Shown: positions 46,935 to 58,806, numbered from the stretch's first letter. The stretch is DNA of 64,000 nucleotides from Siphonodentalium dalli (GCA_032622095.1 CP136064.1:171810310-171874309), one strand, 5' to 3'. Program-made: numbers and translations. Notes: a model not told the origin generated them from the letters alone.

Positions 46935-47094
46935 CATTAGTACTCTTAGCTTCGGTATCTGATTCATCGCTATCACCATCAGGCCAATCGAGGACAGCGA
47001 ACACGTTGGTATGGCGACCGGATGCATCCTTTATCCATGGGTCTTTTGGATCAACTTCCTGGATGGATGCAAGAATTGCTTTCCTTAAATCATC
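46935..47094 (-). CDS. ANKIB1: ANKIB1 exon with ubiquitin-interacting motif
   Basis: The 160-base exon has acceptor TTATTCCAG, donor GTCAGT, enters in phase 0 and leaves in phase 1. Its first residues, DDLRKAILASIQE, fit the ubiquitin-interacting motif: acidic residues, then L-x-x-A-hydrophobic-x-x-S-hydrophobic-x-E. ANKIB1 proteins carry such a motif C-terminal to the Ariadne domain, so the order fits. The rest is DPKDPWIKDASGRHTNVFAV and an acidic DGDSDESDTE tail, for which I know no named domain. A UIM would bind ubiquitin on substrate or on the ligase itself; that role is inferred. Confidence 0.75.
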
Positions 47095-47099
47095 CTGGA

Positions 47100-48120
47100 A
47101 TAAATATATTATATAGGCTGAAGGTGGAAGTGTCTAGAAAATGTATATGAGATTCCCCTGGAGTCATAAGGCTACACAAAGTTTATTACTGTATACATCC
47201 GTCAGGAAGCCCGGCGGCCATGAATGTGAATATTTGACACACAAACTGTGGCTGGGCTTACCTTCGATGACACCCCCACATGCAAAATATAAGTGTTAAA
47301 CTAATATCGTGTTTTATATGAATCATGATTTATAATAATAATTTATTTTGTGTTTTATTATGTTAGACAGATATTTTAAATAAGACACAGAGATCATCAT
47401 ATATATTGTAAAACAGCATTTTGTGAAACACAATGCAGCAGCTAGTAATGCTAAGTTCTAAAATGGGGTTGGGATTATCTTCGAAGACCAACCCATGAAT
47501 TTTTTGGAAGAATAAACATAGAATGGGTTAATCCTAAGGGATTAGCTTCATGACAGGTGTATACAGCATCTGTTTCTCAGACACGTTTTATGCTAAACAG
47601 CAGGCAAGCAGGTTTTTATATTTATTTTTTAACCTACATAATTACCCAGCAGGAAGATTTTTATTCCCATATTTTATGACCAAAATTTCCCAGACTATGG
47701 GTCGCTCACCAGACTGTAAAGACTGAGAAGACTGGGACTCTGATGACTACCGGTACAACAGTCAATACTTGACAAAATCATTTAAGACAAGTAATTCTAA
47801 ACATGGACATAGCTGGAGGTTCTTAGATGAGCAGGGCTCTTCACCTTGAACTTTCTAATCGCACACCAATGACAAATCTCCAACCTCTTACCTTTTAAAG
47901 AAGACAACCATACCGCAGTACTAAGTTCACAAAAATCCTTTTGCACATCCCTCGTAGGTTGAATTTTACAACTGGTACCAGTACTTCAAGCTCTCAAACT
48001 TTTGAAAATTACCAACCTGACACCCACCATAAAGTTAAAATTTGTGGCCAATTCTGTCCAACAGTTTAACCTGAACTAGGAACATATGGACTGGTGATTT
48101 AAAAACATACATGTTGGAAA
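47100..48120. other. No gene seen (ANKIB1 intron)
   Basis: AT-rich intronic DNA without a repeat I can place. Confidence 0.5.
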
Positions 48121-48154
48121 ATCAAACCAAACTATGAGAACAATTCTAACATAT

Positions 48155-48697
48155 TTTTGGTGTGAACATCTAATCAACAACTAATGTTGTATCAGGCATG
48201 AAATTTTCAACTTTAAATTTTTATCAAAGTAGGGAGTCAAAACTCCACCCCTCTACACTCCCTCCCCATTGTCTCAAATATTGCCCCGCCAGGCTGCCAA
48301 GAAATAAATATTATTATACCAGTACCGAACAGCATAGAGGAGAGTTAAATATCTTATCTCTGCCCCTGTTAGAACAAATGTGAATCCCCAACTATGAGAT
48401 CCATTCATCTAGTAATATCAATATACCCCCCAATATCCAATATACCCCCCAATTTTTCTTTGAAAAATAAGGGCATGATTTCATCTGGATAAGTGGTGGT
48501 TAAGAAAATAATATTGGAAAATCTACAACAAATGTTGTATCAGGCATGAAATTTTTTGGTGTGAACATCTAATCTACAACAAATGTTGTATCAGGCATGA
48601 AATACCCCCCAATATCCAATATACCCCCCAATTTTTCTTTAAAAAATCAGGGTATGATTTCACCTGGATAAGTGGTGGTTAAGAAAATAATATTGGA
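48155..48697 (+). repeat. Interleaved direct repeats, unit about 179 bp
   Basis: A block beginning ATACCCCCCAATATCCAATA occurs at 48,423-48,518 and 48,602-48,697. A second block (GTGAACATCTAATC, AATGTTGTATCAGGCATGAA) occurs three times near 48,160, 48,525 and 48,560. The order suggests one tandem duplication plus internal shuffling. Confidence 0.8.
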
Positions 48698-48702
48698 ACA
48701 GC

Positions 48703-49132
48703 CAAGCCTGTATTTAGTGTGTCTGACCTTTGCAGAATGAGGTCCCCAAAAGGTGAATTTAATGACACTATTCCGCAAGGTGGGCTAGCATCACTGAATT
48801 CACTCTCAGTCTGATTAGGCCTCAACTGCCATGGGAAACCTAGAAACAGATTGAAGTTCTACAGTTGAAGTTGGTGATGCGCACCCATTGAGCACCTCAA
48901 TTATGCATTTTATCTTCTGCAAATTAGGGGATATAGAAACTGATCAGAAGGGAAAAAGTAACTAAAACAAAATTTCAATTTGATACTCAAGATACTTCCA
49001 AGAAGATGAGACCTAAGCAGAATGAGGATGGTGTATTTGGTGATGCTAGCCTGCTGTACAGGGTAGCAACACTAAATTCACCTTCTGGGGACCTTATTCT
49101 GCAAATGTCAGACACACTAAATTCAGGCTTGG
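48703..49132. mobile_element. Double-hairpin MITE, full copy
   Basis: AGCCTGTATTTAGTGTGTCT and the complement CAGACACACTAAATTCAGGCT. Hairpins at about 48,735-48,810 (right arm shortened) and 49,017-49,105. Confidence 0.8.
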
Positions 49133-49319
49133 GAACATAATGTTGTTTTAATTTGATAATAACAACAAGCACCAGTGCTAGTGCAGTGTTTACACAAGCC
49201 TGTCCATTAACATTCTAATCTCTAATCTGTCATTCTAATCTCAATTAATGACCTGACTTTGTCTCTCTGAAGCTACCTGACTGAGTCCTCTGGTAGATAT
49301 AATACTGGCAGATATAATA

Positions 49320-49602
49320 CCTGCTTCTGGTGAGAGGTAAGTCGTGATATATTCGGCCCAATGAAATTTGAGAAGAAGTCGTTGGAAGAATTACTATGGT
49401 GGGAAAGAGTTATGGTCCTAGCTTCGCAACTATTTGACCGGGTGACCTTATTTGAACAAATCTGAATGTAATTCACCTAGGGAACATCTACACCAAATAT
49501 GAACCCATTCGGTCTTACGGTTCTGGACAAGAAGATGATTCTTGATGGATGGACGAGTCATGACTATAGCTCCACCAGAGACTTCGTCTCAGGTGAGCTA
49601 AA
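49320..49602 (+). repeat. Short pearl/Helentron-like repeat with terminal hairpin
   Basis: Contains CACCAAATATGAACCCATTC and GATGGATGGACGAG, and ends in the hairpin CTCCACCAGAGACTTCGTCT-CAGGTGAGCT followed by AAAA. I know this end style from mollusc repeats; the assignment is by resemblance. Confidence 0.55.
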
Positions 49603-49904
49603 AAGCACCCAGTTGACCATATTTTTATGAGGAGGCAGGTGTTTTAGAAACATTCATTTTGTTTGGCCGAAATCATAAACATCTGAAAAAATAAAATGCA
49701 CTAGGAATCTTCTACTATAGAATTTGTCTCCAAAAAGTATACAGGCACCCTCCCCAATCAAAATGTTTTGACAGAAATGCAGAAGATTTTTAAGAACCTT
49801 AATGCAAGAGACAGAGTACCATGTGGACAAATTTGGAACCACATTATTTTAAAGGTGGTCTACTTCTTCCTAAATATGTTTTATATAGTTTCCAGGGTAT
49901 AAAA

Positions 49905-51717
49905 TGAAAGTGTCAATGACACTGTAGCTCAACTTTGTAAAGAAGGTAATTTTTTTGTGATGAGCAATGAATAGAGAGATTAAAAAGGAGAGTAAAAAAT
50001 TAGCAGTAAAGGATTTAGTCATACACAGAGTAAAATCCAAGATGGCAGCTGGCGGCCATGTTTTTTGGCCGATGACCCCAAAATGACTCGTTCCCATCTA
50101 CATGTCATTATTAACATCCATGACAAATTTTAAGATTATCAAACTAAAGGTACAACCTGTAGCTTAAAGGATTTAGTCATACAAAGAGTAAAATCCAAGA
50201 TTGCTGCTGGCGGTGATGTTTTTTATCCGAATGACCCCAAAATGACTCTTTCCCATCTACATTCCAATTTCAACAGCCATGACAAATTTCATGATAACCA
50301 GACTAAAGGTACGACCTGTAGCCCGTGCTAAAGGATTTAGTCATACAAAGAGTAAAATCCAAGATGGCTGCTGGTGGCCATGTTTTATGGCCGAATGACC
50401 CCAAGATGACTCGTTCCCATCTACATATCAATATTAACATCCCTGACAAATTTTATGATGATCAGAATAAAGGTATTACCTGTAGCCCGTGCTAAAGGAT
50501 TTAGTCATACAAAGAGTAAAATCCAAGATGGGTGCTGGTTGCCATGTTTTATGGCCGAATGACCCCAAAATGACTCGTTCCCATCTACATGTCATTTAAC
50601 ATCCATGACAAATTTTATGATGATCAGACTAAAGGTACGACCTGTAGCCTGTGCTAAAGGATTTAGTCATACAAAGAGTAAAATCCAAGATGGGTGCTGG
50701 CGGCCATGTTTTTTGGCCGAATGACCCCAAAATTAATCGTTCCTATCTACATGTCAATATTAACATCCATGACAAATTTTATGATGATCAGACGAACAGT
50801 ACGACCTGTGGCCCGTGCTAATGAATTAAATTTGAAATCAAAGATGGCTGCTGGCGGCCATGTTTTTTGTCGGAATGACTCGTTCCCATCTACATTCCAA
50901 TTTCAACAGCCATGACAAATTTCATGATGATCAGACTAAAGGTACGACCTGTAGCCCGTGCTAAACGATTTAGTCATACAAAGAGTAAAATCCAAGATGG
51001 CTGCTGGCGGCCATGTTTTTTGTCGGAATGACCCAAAATGACTCGTTCCCATCTACATTCCAATTTCAACAGTCATGTCAAATTTCATGATGATCAGACT
51101 AAAGGTACGACCTGTAGCCCGTGCTAAACGATTTAGTCATACAAAGAGTAAAATCCAAGATGGCTGCTGGTGGTCATGTTTTTTGCCCGAATGACCCAAA
51201 AATGACTCGTTCCCATCTACATGTCATTGTTAACATCCATGACAAATTTTATGATGATCCGACCAAAGGTACGACCTGTAGCCCGTGTCAAAGGATTTAG
51301 TCATGCAAAGAGTAAAATCTAAGATGGCTGCCGGCGGCCATGTTTTTTGGCCAAATGACCCCAGAAAAACTCGTTCCCATCTACATGTCAATATTAAAAT
51401 CCATGACAAATTTCATGACAATAAGACGAATAGTACGGCCTGTAGCCCGTGCTAATGGATTGAATTTTGAAATCCAAGATGGCCGATGACGGCCATGTTT
51501 TTTTTCCGAATGACCCCAAAATGACTCGTTCCCATCTACATGTCAATGTCAACATCCATGACAAATTTCATAATAATCGGACCAAAGGTACGAACTGTAG
51601 CCCGTGCTAAAGGAAATTGTTGATGAATCACACACGCATACACGCACACACACAGACGACGGATACCAAGCCATGGCAATAGCTCAAACTTTACAAAGTA
51701 AAGTTGAGCTAATAATA
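49905..51717 (+). mobile_element. Tandem-core element copy C, about ten 160-bp units
   Basis: Left end AAAGTGTCAATGACACTGTA with GCTCAACTTTGTAAAG. Core units contain AAATCCAAGATGGCTGCTGG, CTCGTTCCCATCTACAT (50,089, 50,246, 50,410, 50,574 and on) and GACCTGTAGCCCGTGCTAAA. Then comes a CA-rich microsatellite near 51,630-51,655 and the right end AGCTCAAACTTTACAAAGTA and AAGTTGAGCTAA. TAGCTCAACTTT at both ends in inverted orientation matches the subterminal inverted repeats of Helentron-type non-autonomous elements. Lies in the intron between the UIM exon and the basic-linker exon. Confidence 0.8.
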
Positions 51718-51719
51718 GA

Positions 51720-52026
51720 TATGAGTCAAAGACGCCTGTCCGAAAATGCTTCTATCAATTAATATTGATTTTATATCAATATTTTCTTATATAATGTGAT
51801 AATCAAGTGGGACATTTTTTCGTTACTATTTTTAGAATTTATAGATAGAGTTATCCTGCATGCTAATCGCAGAACTAACACCAGCCGTAAATGTCAAAAA
51901 TTTATTGTATGTATATTATACCAGAAAACTCGAAAGTGTTTCCAGACAGGCCTAGGGGACTTCGATTCACCGAGGAAACTATATAAACTTGTTATAGGAA
52001 GAGAAAGACCATCTTTAAACACTCAC
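51720..52026. other. No gene seen (ANKIB1 intron)
   Basis: AT-rich DNA immediately downstream of the exon donor at 52,026. Confidence 0.5.
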
Positions 52027-52239
52027 ATCTTCCAGGTCCATGCTGTATTTCCTTCGTTTCTTCTTTTTTAGTGAGGGTGGAGTCTCTGGCGGAACAAGAC
52101 CTTTGGATATAGCAACAAGTAACTCAGTTCTCTTCCTCTGTGCCAAACTGGCTTGCTCTAGGATTTTTTTTCTTGGTGTACGTAGATACAGCCTGTTCAC
52201 CATTTGTGACAGAATTTCTGTACCTTCTTCCAACTCAGT
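52027..52239 (-). CDS. ANKIB1: ANKIB1 exon (end of Ariadne domain and basic linker)
   Basis: The exon is 213 bases (71 codons, phase 0 at both ends). It reads TELEEGTEILSQMVNRLYLR and then TPRKKI, the best preserved ANKIB1 signature in the window (vertebrate form VNRPYLRTPRHKI, from memory). A run of charged residues (QRKRTEL) and a lysine/arginine cluster KKKKRRK follow, which could be a nuclear localisation signal or simply a basic linker. The acceptor is ...TATTGTAG before 52,239. The donor GTGAGT directly follows the codon for the final aspartate of MDLED, at 52,026 downwards. No start codon is expected; this is an internal exon. Confidence 0.9.
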
Positions 52240-52355
52240 CTACAATAGGCAGAAGATCAAGCATTGATAAAACATGGGTGACTTATTGAGAAAAATTATT
52301 TATCATAAACTGTGTTGTAGCATGAAATTAATGGACTTAAATGGAGAGTTACGAC

Positions 52356-53104
52356 ATTAAAGGGACTCAAGGCCTCCGAAGTGGGTTCATGGGATTAACC
52401 CATTGAACCCTGACGTCCTGAACGTTTAATGGCCCCAACCCGAGGCGCCTGACGTTATATAGTGTTCCGATGACGTAACTCATAATTCTCTTAACGTATA
52501 TACATGTAGACACGCTCAAAGATACGCCAATCTACTAAGCTGACTGAACTCATGTGCGGTGAAATATGTCACAATGTATTTCAACGAGACAGTCAATTCC
52601 ACGTTCAATATACATGTAGATTATATTGCGGCTTCCTTTGGTCATGCTATATATTTATAACGAAATTCTTATCCTTTGCCTACGATAAAAGGCGTTTCCC
52701 AAAATGCACAACTCTCTGATAACAAGATTTCACATATCAAAACCATTGATATGTAAACATTATACAGTTACAGCGGCATTACTGAACAAAGTCCAATAAT
52801 ATACCAAAGTTTAATCAAAACTTGACAGTAAATATTGGAAAAGGTCAAAGCATTGAAAAATAGTCAGAAAATCATATTTAGACTAAAACACTTTAACTAC
52901 TACACGAATAGAGTTGTTTGTTGACAAATCACTGTAACAGTTTTATTTACAAAACAATGGTTTCAACATGCGATTTTAGTTATTGGAGAGCTATCAATAA
53001 TTAGTAAAAAGTTATTTATTTCTCCATGTTCTTGTGGTGATGTTTTTATTAAACTTTTATAATATTTACAAATTCACCCAATGTGAGTGCATTGGGTCCC
53101 TTTA
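52356..53104. mobile_element. Possible TTAAAGGGAC-ended MITE
   Basis: TTAAAGGGACTCAAGG at left and the complement of TTTAAAGGGACCCAATG at right. The match is only about 13 bases and the inside shows no structure I can place, so this is tentative. Confidence 0.4.
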
Positions 53105-53560
53105 AACAAGGAGACTAGTATAAGCACTGGCACTCTTCTTCAAAGGATAACTAGAGTGAGATAATATTTTTATGAAGTGCATTTAATATTCTGTAAATTC
53201 TGACCATGTGTTATAGACCGCCACTAGCGATCCATGATTTATAATCCAGAAAAATGAGGAGGAAAACCTAGTTTGTATATCTGGGTATCATTAGATGGAT
53301 CGTGTCCAATTTTTCCTATTTTTGTAAGGAAACATTTTATAAGTTAATGACACCTTAGCTTATGACTCTAGGTGCGAAAGATGTGTATGAGACTGTGCGA
53401 TAGTGGTAGTACCCATTTCCTCCCCTCCTATCTGTTGAAATAGTTAACCAATTTTTTTTTTTAAGTTTGTTGGTGGCTAACCAAGGGATTAGGTGATTTC
53501 TGTGTTTCTTTTACTGAATGTTGTCTATATGTATCTGCTTGGAAAAGTAGATATCCAACA
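53105..53560. other. No gene seen (ANKIB1 intron)
   Basis: AT-rich DNA. Confidence 0.5.
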
Positions 53561-53565
53561 GGAAC

Positions 53566-53890
53566 AATATTTTCCTAAATAAGTAAAATATATATCTCCT
53601 AGAAGTATCTTGCCCACTGAACTATATGGTATATTATCCCAAGTAGGAGGGGTTAACTCTCGGAGTTGAAAAAAAAACGTACGAAATTCTATGGTACATA
53701 TCTTCTGTCATGTTCATGACCCGTGTAATCACGTGATTTCTGACACGTAGTGAAGTAATCGCCATATTTTTTATCCCCAGTAGGACATTCCTCGTGAGCG
53801 GGGTGGGTGCGAAACCCTGGGAGGGAGCTCAGCGTTCAGTGGGCAAGATACTTCTAGGAGATATATATTTTACTTATTTAGGAAAATATT
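53566..53890. mobile_element. Fold-back MITE with GTATCTTGCCCACTGAAC arms
   Basis: ATATTTTCCTAAATAAGTAA...AAGTATCTTGCCCACTGAAC is reverse complemented at 53,838-53,890, giving arms of about 55 bases. The inner part (AGGAGGGGTTAACTCTCGGA, CATGTTCATGACCCGTGTAA) is found again, inverted, at about 59,995-60,165. Confidence 0.8.
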
Positions 53891-54019
53891 GTATCTCCGT
53901 CAAAGGTATCTTGCCCACTGAACTATATGGTAAAGCATAGAATTTTCGAACAGGTGGAGGCCACGAGGAAACAAAAACACCGCTATGCATCAGAATCAAA
54001 GAACTGGATTGACCTGATA

Positions 54020-54790
54020 ACCTACAATAAATACATATACATGCACAGACATATAGATATATATGTATATACATATCTATTATATATTTTGGAAGATCTG
54101 TCTGTGTGTCTATGTGTCTGTGTGTTCGCGATGGACTCAAAAACGGCCGAACCGATTTCGATGAAACTTGGTAGGTGGGTGTATTTTCGGCCGGGAACTG
54201 GCATAGGCCTATTAATTTGCCCGTGCGACGTGACCTTGACATCGGGTAATTTCAAGGTCAAACGCCCGAATATCACGGGATTTCGATGAAACTTGGTATG
54301 TGGTGGTACCTTCGGTCGGAGAGTGGCATAAACCTATTAATTTGCCCGTGCGACGTGACCTTGACATCGGGTCATTTCGATGAAACTTGGTATGTGGGGC
54401 TACATTCGTATGGGGAGTCTCATAAGCATATTTGTTTGCCTGTGCGACGTGACCTTGACCTTGAAATCGGGTCAATTCAAGGTCAAATCGCCAATTTTGA
54501 TGGGATTTCGACAAAATTTCATACGTGGGGTTACTTTTGTCCACTGAGTGTTTTGGGCGGGTCGAGTCGTGACCCCGACCTGACCTTGACCTTCAAAATG
54601 ATCAATTCGAGGTCAAATCGGGTAAAACCGGATGGATTTCGACGGGTACTTTTGTCGGGTACTTTTGTCCGGGCAGTGTTTTGGACGGGTCAAATCGTGA
54701 CCCCACCTGACCTTGACCTTCAAAATGGACAATTCAAGGTCAAAGCCCGGACGAAGTCGGGTCACCTTCTAGTATATATATATATATACA
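54020..54790 (+). repeat. Tandem repeat with GTGACCTTGAC units
   Basis: TGTCTGTGTGTTCGCGATGG then ACGGCCGAACCGATTTCGAT. Units contain CCGTGCGACGTGACCTTGAC (54,220, 54,346 and 54,440) and later CCTGACCTTGACCTTCAAAA (54,580 and 54,705). AT-repeats flank it on both sides. It reads open in places but only because of the repeat. Confidence 0.65.
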
Positions 54791-54799
54791 CACATGCAA

Positions 54800-57668
54800 A
54801 ATAGGACCATAAGCCAATGTAATATTCCATCATAAAACTAATACCTGTCAGCAAGCTCAAACGAACAAAAAGTGGCCACTTAAGAGTTTAAGACCCCTGC
54901 AAGTAAAGTAAATAGCTTCAGAAGACATGGAGATGGATACGACATTCGCATCGGAACTTAGGGCTAATAATGTATCAGCAGAGTACTTGCCGGGAAAGGT
55001 ACGGGTAACACCCATAGACAGACATACGTTGCAAGGCTCAGGCCATATGAAGAACATGGCTCAGAATTGGAGTTTCACAGAAGAAACTTAGTTTGAAACC
55101 TGGAGTTTGAGATATGACCGACTAAGATGCAATAAGCCATGTCATTTTTCCCTGATGTCGTTCCCAAATGTGGAAATGCCCACCAACACAGTTAAACTCA
55201 ACTGACCAATCACAGGCTACTGAATCCATGACAGAAAGGCAGCCAGGAACCGAAATTCCAATGTCGTTAAGGTGGAAATCCACAAAAACAAAAATTGGAC
55301 TAACGATGCATCAGGATTGTGGCACAAGCCCAAAACCAGCAGAAACCGACAGCAGGTATGTAATGAAAAGCAGACCAAGGGCCACCGCGCCCCAACTGTT
55401 CGAGCTCTGCTGACTGGTCCCCGACGAGTCGATGGCGCAAGATATCCCTTCTGGTAAGGATGGGGTGCCCTTTCAATGGGACCCTGTTCCGGAGACAACC
55501 ATCGCCCGAAGTGCGAATCGAGAGGGCGGATCATATGATCTGGCATCCGACACCCAATGCTAATGAATCTCGCACGAGGAGAAGCATCTGGCAAGAATTT
55601 TCATCCGGCTTTATGAAGTGTGCCCAACACGATTCATATGCTGCCCCACAGGTGCAACATTATCCTGCATTGGCAATCGCTGTTAAATGAGCACTAGGCG
55701 AATCAAGCACTATCAGGGAAAACAAAACCATTATGTACCGACAACCGAGCCCATAAGAAGAATGACGTATTAGACGCAAAGGCCGATATCACAGAAGCCA
55801 TTTCGTTCTTCATTTCCACGCTGCTAATACGCCGTGTTGCCCATTAATCCCGAGTGGGGTGCTGAACTAGACCTCATGTCAACAGTGTTCTGAAATTGAG
55901 CATATGTCGAACCATGGATAATGGACTCATCTATGTATGACTGGACAACAAAAGTGAAATCCATGTTGAGTTAGCACTGAAAGCAACCTGAAGACAAAAT
56001 ATATGTCATTCGTATCTATTACGGAAACACAGCGAGGTCGGAGATAAAGCATGTATGCTTGTTTATCTCTGATTCTTGCGTCCCAAATCGAGATGTAAAT
56101 ATTTACCCTATCGAGCACCCGAACCAGTCCAGAACACATCTTAAAAGTCAGGAAAATGAAAGGGCGAGAGTCATATACTAATCTAGTGATATGAATGACT
56201 ATAGACATTCTCCAGCAAAGCCTGTGACCATGAAAGAGCTGGATGGAACATGGAAAGAAGCAACAACTTATAAAGTAAGAAGTTGAACACATCCCAACCG
56301 AGAACAGTAAAATGGTTGAATACCTCTCAGGATGGTCGAACCCAGGTCGCCAAGTGTGCAGTCCGATGGCATAACCACCCAGCTCTGACGTTAGGCAGGG
56401 TACAAATTGACCGGCATCACAGGGCAAGTTGCTACCCAAATGCTAACAAAAGCCATGCAACTTGGATCCTATTTCCTCATTTGACTGTCCCAGGGTATGC
56501 CAACAGTCGTCCCGTAGTATCCGACTTGAAGTCCCTGTTGATAGTCCAGAAAGCCCACTAAATGCGGCCAATGGGTTCGATGGGTAGCCCCAACCCGCGA
56601 CCTGTTTGGTGGGACTATCATCCTGAGTGCTAATTACGCCAATGAAGGGAACTCTATACATCGACAAGTGACAGTGTCCTGGTCGTAAAGGTTTCTATCT
56701 CTTCCTTGGAACCCTCGAAACAAGGGAAAGCACTCTGATGTTCTGTTAAATTGTAAATGATTGTAGAACAATGCTATCAAATCATGTCAATCTGAGGTTA
56801 TTTGCTAATCAAAATTCGACATTAATTTACTTCCTGCGCTTGGCTGCATCAAAGAACACTGAACAACTAACTGAGCTCCCTCGTAAGCGCATGTAAAGGT
56901 GACCCGAAAGGAATGTCGAAAGCCCTTTCACCTCGCGCTGGAGCGACTGCTCGATCTGATCCTGATCTCCATCCGTCGATGGGGTGTTAACAGCACAATA
57001 CACCACGACAAGCTTCATTTCTAATTGCATGTGAGGTCTGGTCATTAGGGACCCCGGAGGAATGTCCAGAGCCTGTACATCTCGGGGTGGAGCAGCAGCA
57101 CGACCGATCCCGATATCCAACCGACCGAACTGGCGATGGGAGGTTAGTAGGTACCAGTTCCCAAGCAAGCTTCCTGCTATAATGGCGTCAGGGAATAAGA
57201 TCTTTTATTTTCATTTAAAATCAAACCCGAAGTTACTGGCAGCTGTTGACCAGAATGCGGCCAGTAACCTGTCTGCCAAGCCCCCGGAAGTGGTGACTTA
57301 TAATAAGGAGGAAACAAGCCTGTGAACTGTGATCCCATTCCAAGCCCAGCTGGGGCAGAAGGCATGGAGGATAAACTTTCAGGTGCCAAATAATTGCGTA
57401 AATGTAATAATTTGAGAAAAAGTCTCCTAATTTGAATTGAGACAAAGTAAAATGGCCATTCGACTAGTAATTTTAGCCCAAATTTCCACACACTATGATC
57501 ATAAGGCACCGGAGAGCATGGTCAGGGACCACTGAGGGTGTATCCCCCAGCCGCGCTGACCCCGAGATGACGACTTGTAGCGATGGACGGCGTGTGTCAA
57601 GTGTTTTAGTAGAGCTCAGTGGTCACAGCCGTCCGGGGCACGTCAACAGCCAACGGTCGACCCGCAGA
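54800..57668. other. Moderately GC-rich interior DNA, no gene recognised
   Basis: Open frames of 110-170 codons occur on both strands (for example 55,927-56,439 minus and 55,217-55,594 minus) but show no known domain. An internal duplication pairs 56,900-56,985 with 57,045-57,140 (GGAATGTC-A-AGCC, CGATCTGATCC/CGACCGATCC). It may be a decayed element body. Confidence 0.4.
56523..56660 (+). repeat. Direct repeat R, copy 1
   Basis: GATAGTCCAG, then GGGTTCGATGGGTAGCCCCA, GAGTGCTAATTACGCCAAT. Copies follow at 57,670 and 59,112. Confidence 0.7.
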
Positions 57669-57669
57669 A

Positions 57670-57812
57670 GCAGATTGACGTCCCGTTCGATAGTCCAGGG
57701 AGCACACCAATGTGACTAATGGGTTCAATGGGTAGCCCCAACCCACGCCCTGTTTGGTGTGACTATCGCCCCGAGTGCTAATTACGCCAATTAGAGGAAC
57801 ACGATATATCGG
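57670..57812 (+). repeat. Direct repeat R, copy 2
   Basis: Same order of motifs, including GATAGTCCAGGGAGCACACC and GTGCTAATTACGCCAATTAG. Confidence 0.7.
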
Positions 57813-57853
57813 CAAGTCAGAGAAGGATACAGGGATGTTTTGATACCTGTTAC

Positions 57854-58806
57854 AGGTTTGGGTGCCCAGTCCTTCGATTTTGAGGCGCGCAATTGCGCTT
57901 GCGCGCCTTGGCGCACGCGGATCTAAAAACCAGCGAGTTATTAAATGCGCACGCCAAAAAAATTAAATGCGCGCGTCGGAATTTGCAGCCAGTGAACGAG
58001 ATTTTAACAAACAGCACATCAATGGTTAAACGCCGACAAGACTATTTACCGTGTATCTTTCTCAGTAGCGATGACGTTGATTACGAACATAATAACAAAG
58101 ATCAAAGCGGCCGCCGGCGTCTTTCTCACTCAATGATTGGGGTACACCTCGTCACAACTGCTGCACGTGCGAGTTCCCGCAAAAAACAGTGTCAATTCTT
58201 TGGCAGCCTCGTTTGATGTTTCGGCATGCAGGATTCGCCGATTCATTTGAATATTATTGCCATAGATTAGGTTTTAAGTTTAACTATACTTCGAAGCTAT
58301 ACTTCGAAGCCAGTATCTCTCGACTCGGAGAAAGCGAAAAATGGACATTGGGGCCTCCTCAAATACCGACTCTATCAAAACGAAAGAGAGCCCCGGTTGA
58401 TTCGTCGGATTCCGGTGAATCTGATTGCGGTAACGATTCCACTTCCGAGTTTGAAGTTTTAAGCGACTGCGAGTCTGGTGAGCATGCGCTCTCAGACGCG
58501 GAAGTGGACTCATTACCATGATTAGATTCACCTGGATTGCCAGATAATCGGATTATTGGACTAGATATTGTACTACAATATAAACATATGTTTTTATTTC
58601 TGTTTTCACTTTAAGTTGCCAAAGGCACATATGGAATTACACGTGTGTATCATTATAATTGTGTTTGTCTTTATTCAGTAATCATTTCATCCATGTTAAT
58701 TTAAATTGTGCTCCCGCAAAAAAGGCGCGCGCAAATTCCAAAAGCTCCGAGCGATATATCGCGCACCTACGTTTTCCAAATTCGAAGGACTGGGTGCCCA
58801 AACTAT
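57854..58806. mobile_element. Nested element with TTTGGGTGCCCAGTCCTTCG ends
   Basis: TTTGGGTGCCCAGTCCTTCG at left (followed by ATTTTGAGGCGCGC) is reverse complemented at 58,782-58,806 (CGAAGGACTGGGTGCCCAAA). The inside is rich in GCGCGC near both ends. A plus-strand frame inside is listed separately. Target duplication not identified. Confidence 0.75.
58189..58521 (+). CDS. Short acidic open frame in nested element
   Basis: A 110-codon frame ends with KRKRAPVDSSDSGESDCGND and a further acidic D/E/S stretch finishing DAEVDSLP. The first half is less convincing and the true start is uncertain. Acidic serine-rich N-termini occur in some transposase-derived proteins, which fits the location inside an inverted-repeat element, but I see no catalytic residues and name no family. 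Confidence 0.3.
   Translation: MSILWQPRLMFRHAGFADSFEYYCHRLGFKFNYTSKLYFEASISRLGESEKWTLGPPQIPTLSKRKRAPVDSSDSGESDCGNDSTSEFEVLSDCESGEHALSDAEVDSLP

Noticed and set aside
54022-54804. Several open frames of 84-172 codons on both strands
   Set aside because: They run through the GTGACCTTGAC tandem repeat, and repeated units without stops keep frames open.
55927-56439. 170-codon minus-strand frame
   Set aside because: Rich in Cys/Phe/His with no pattern of a known family; the surrounding DNA is repetitive and somewhat GC-rich, which lengthens chance frames.
56574-56600. tRNA-like B box (GGTTCGATGGG) in repeat R
   Set aside because: No matching A box at the proper distance and no cloverleaf; the second half does not fit GGTTCGANNCC.
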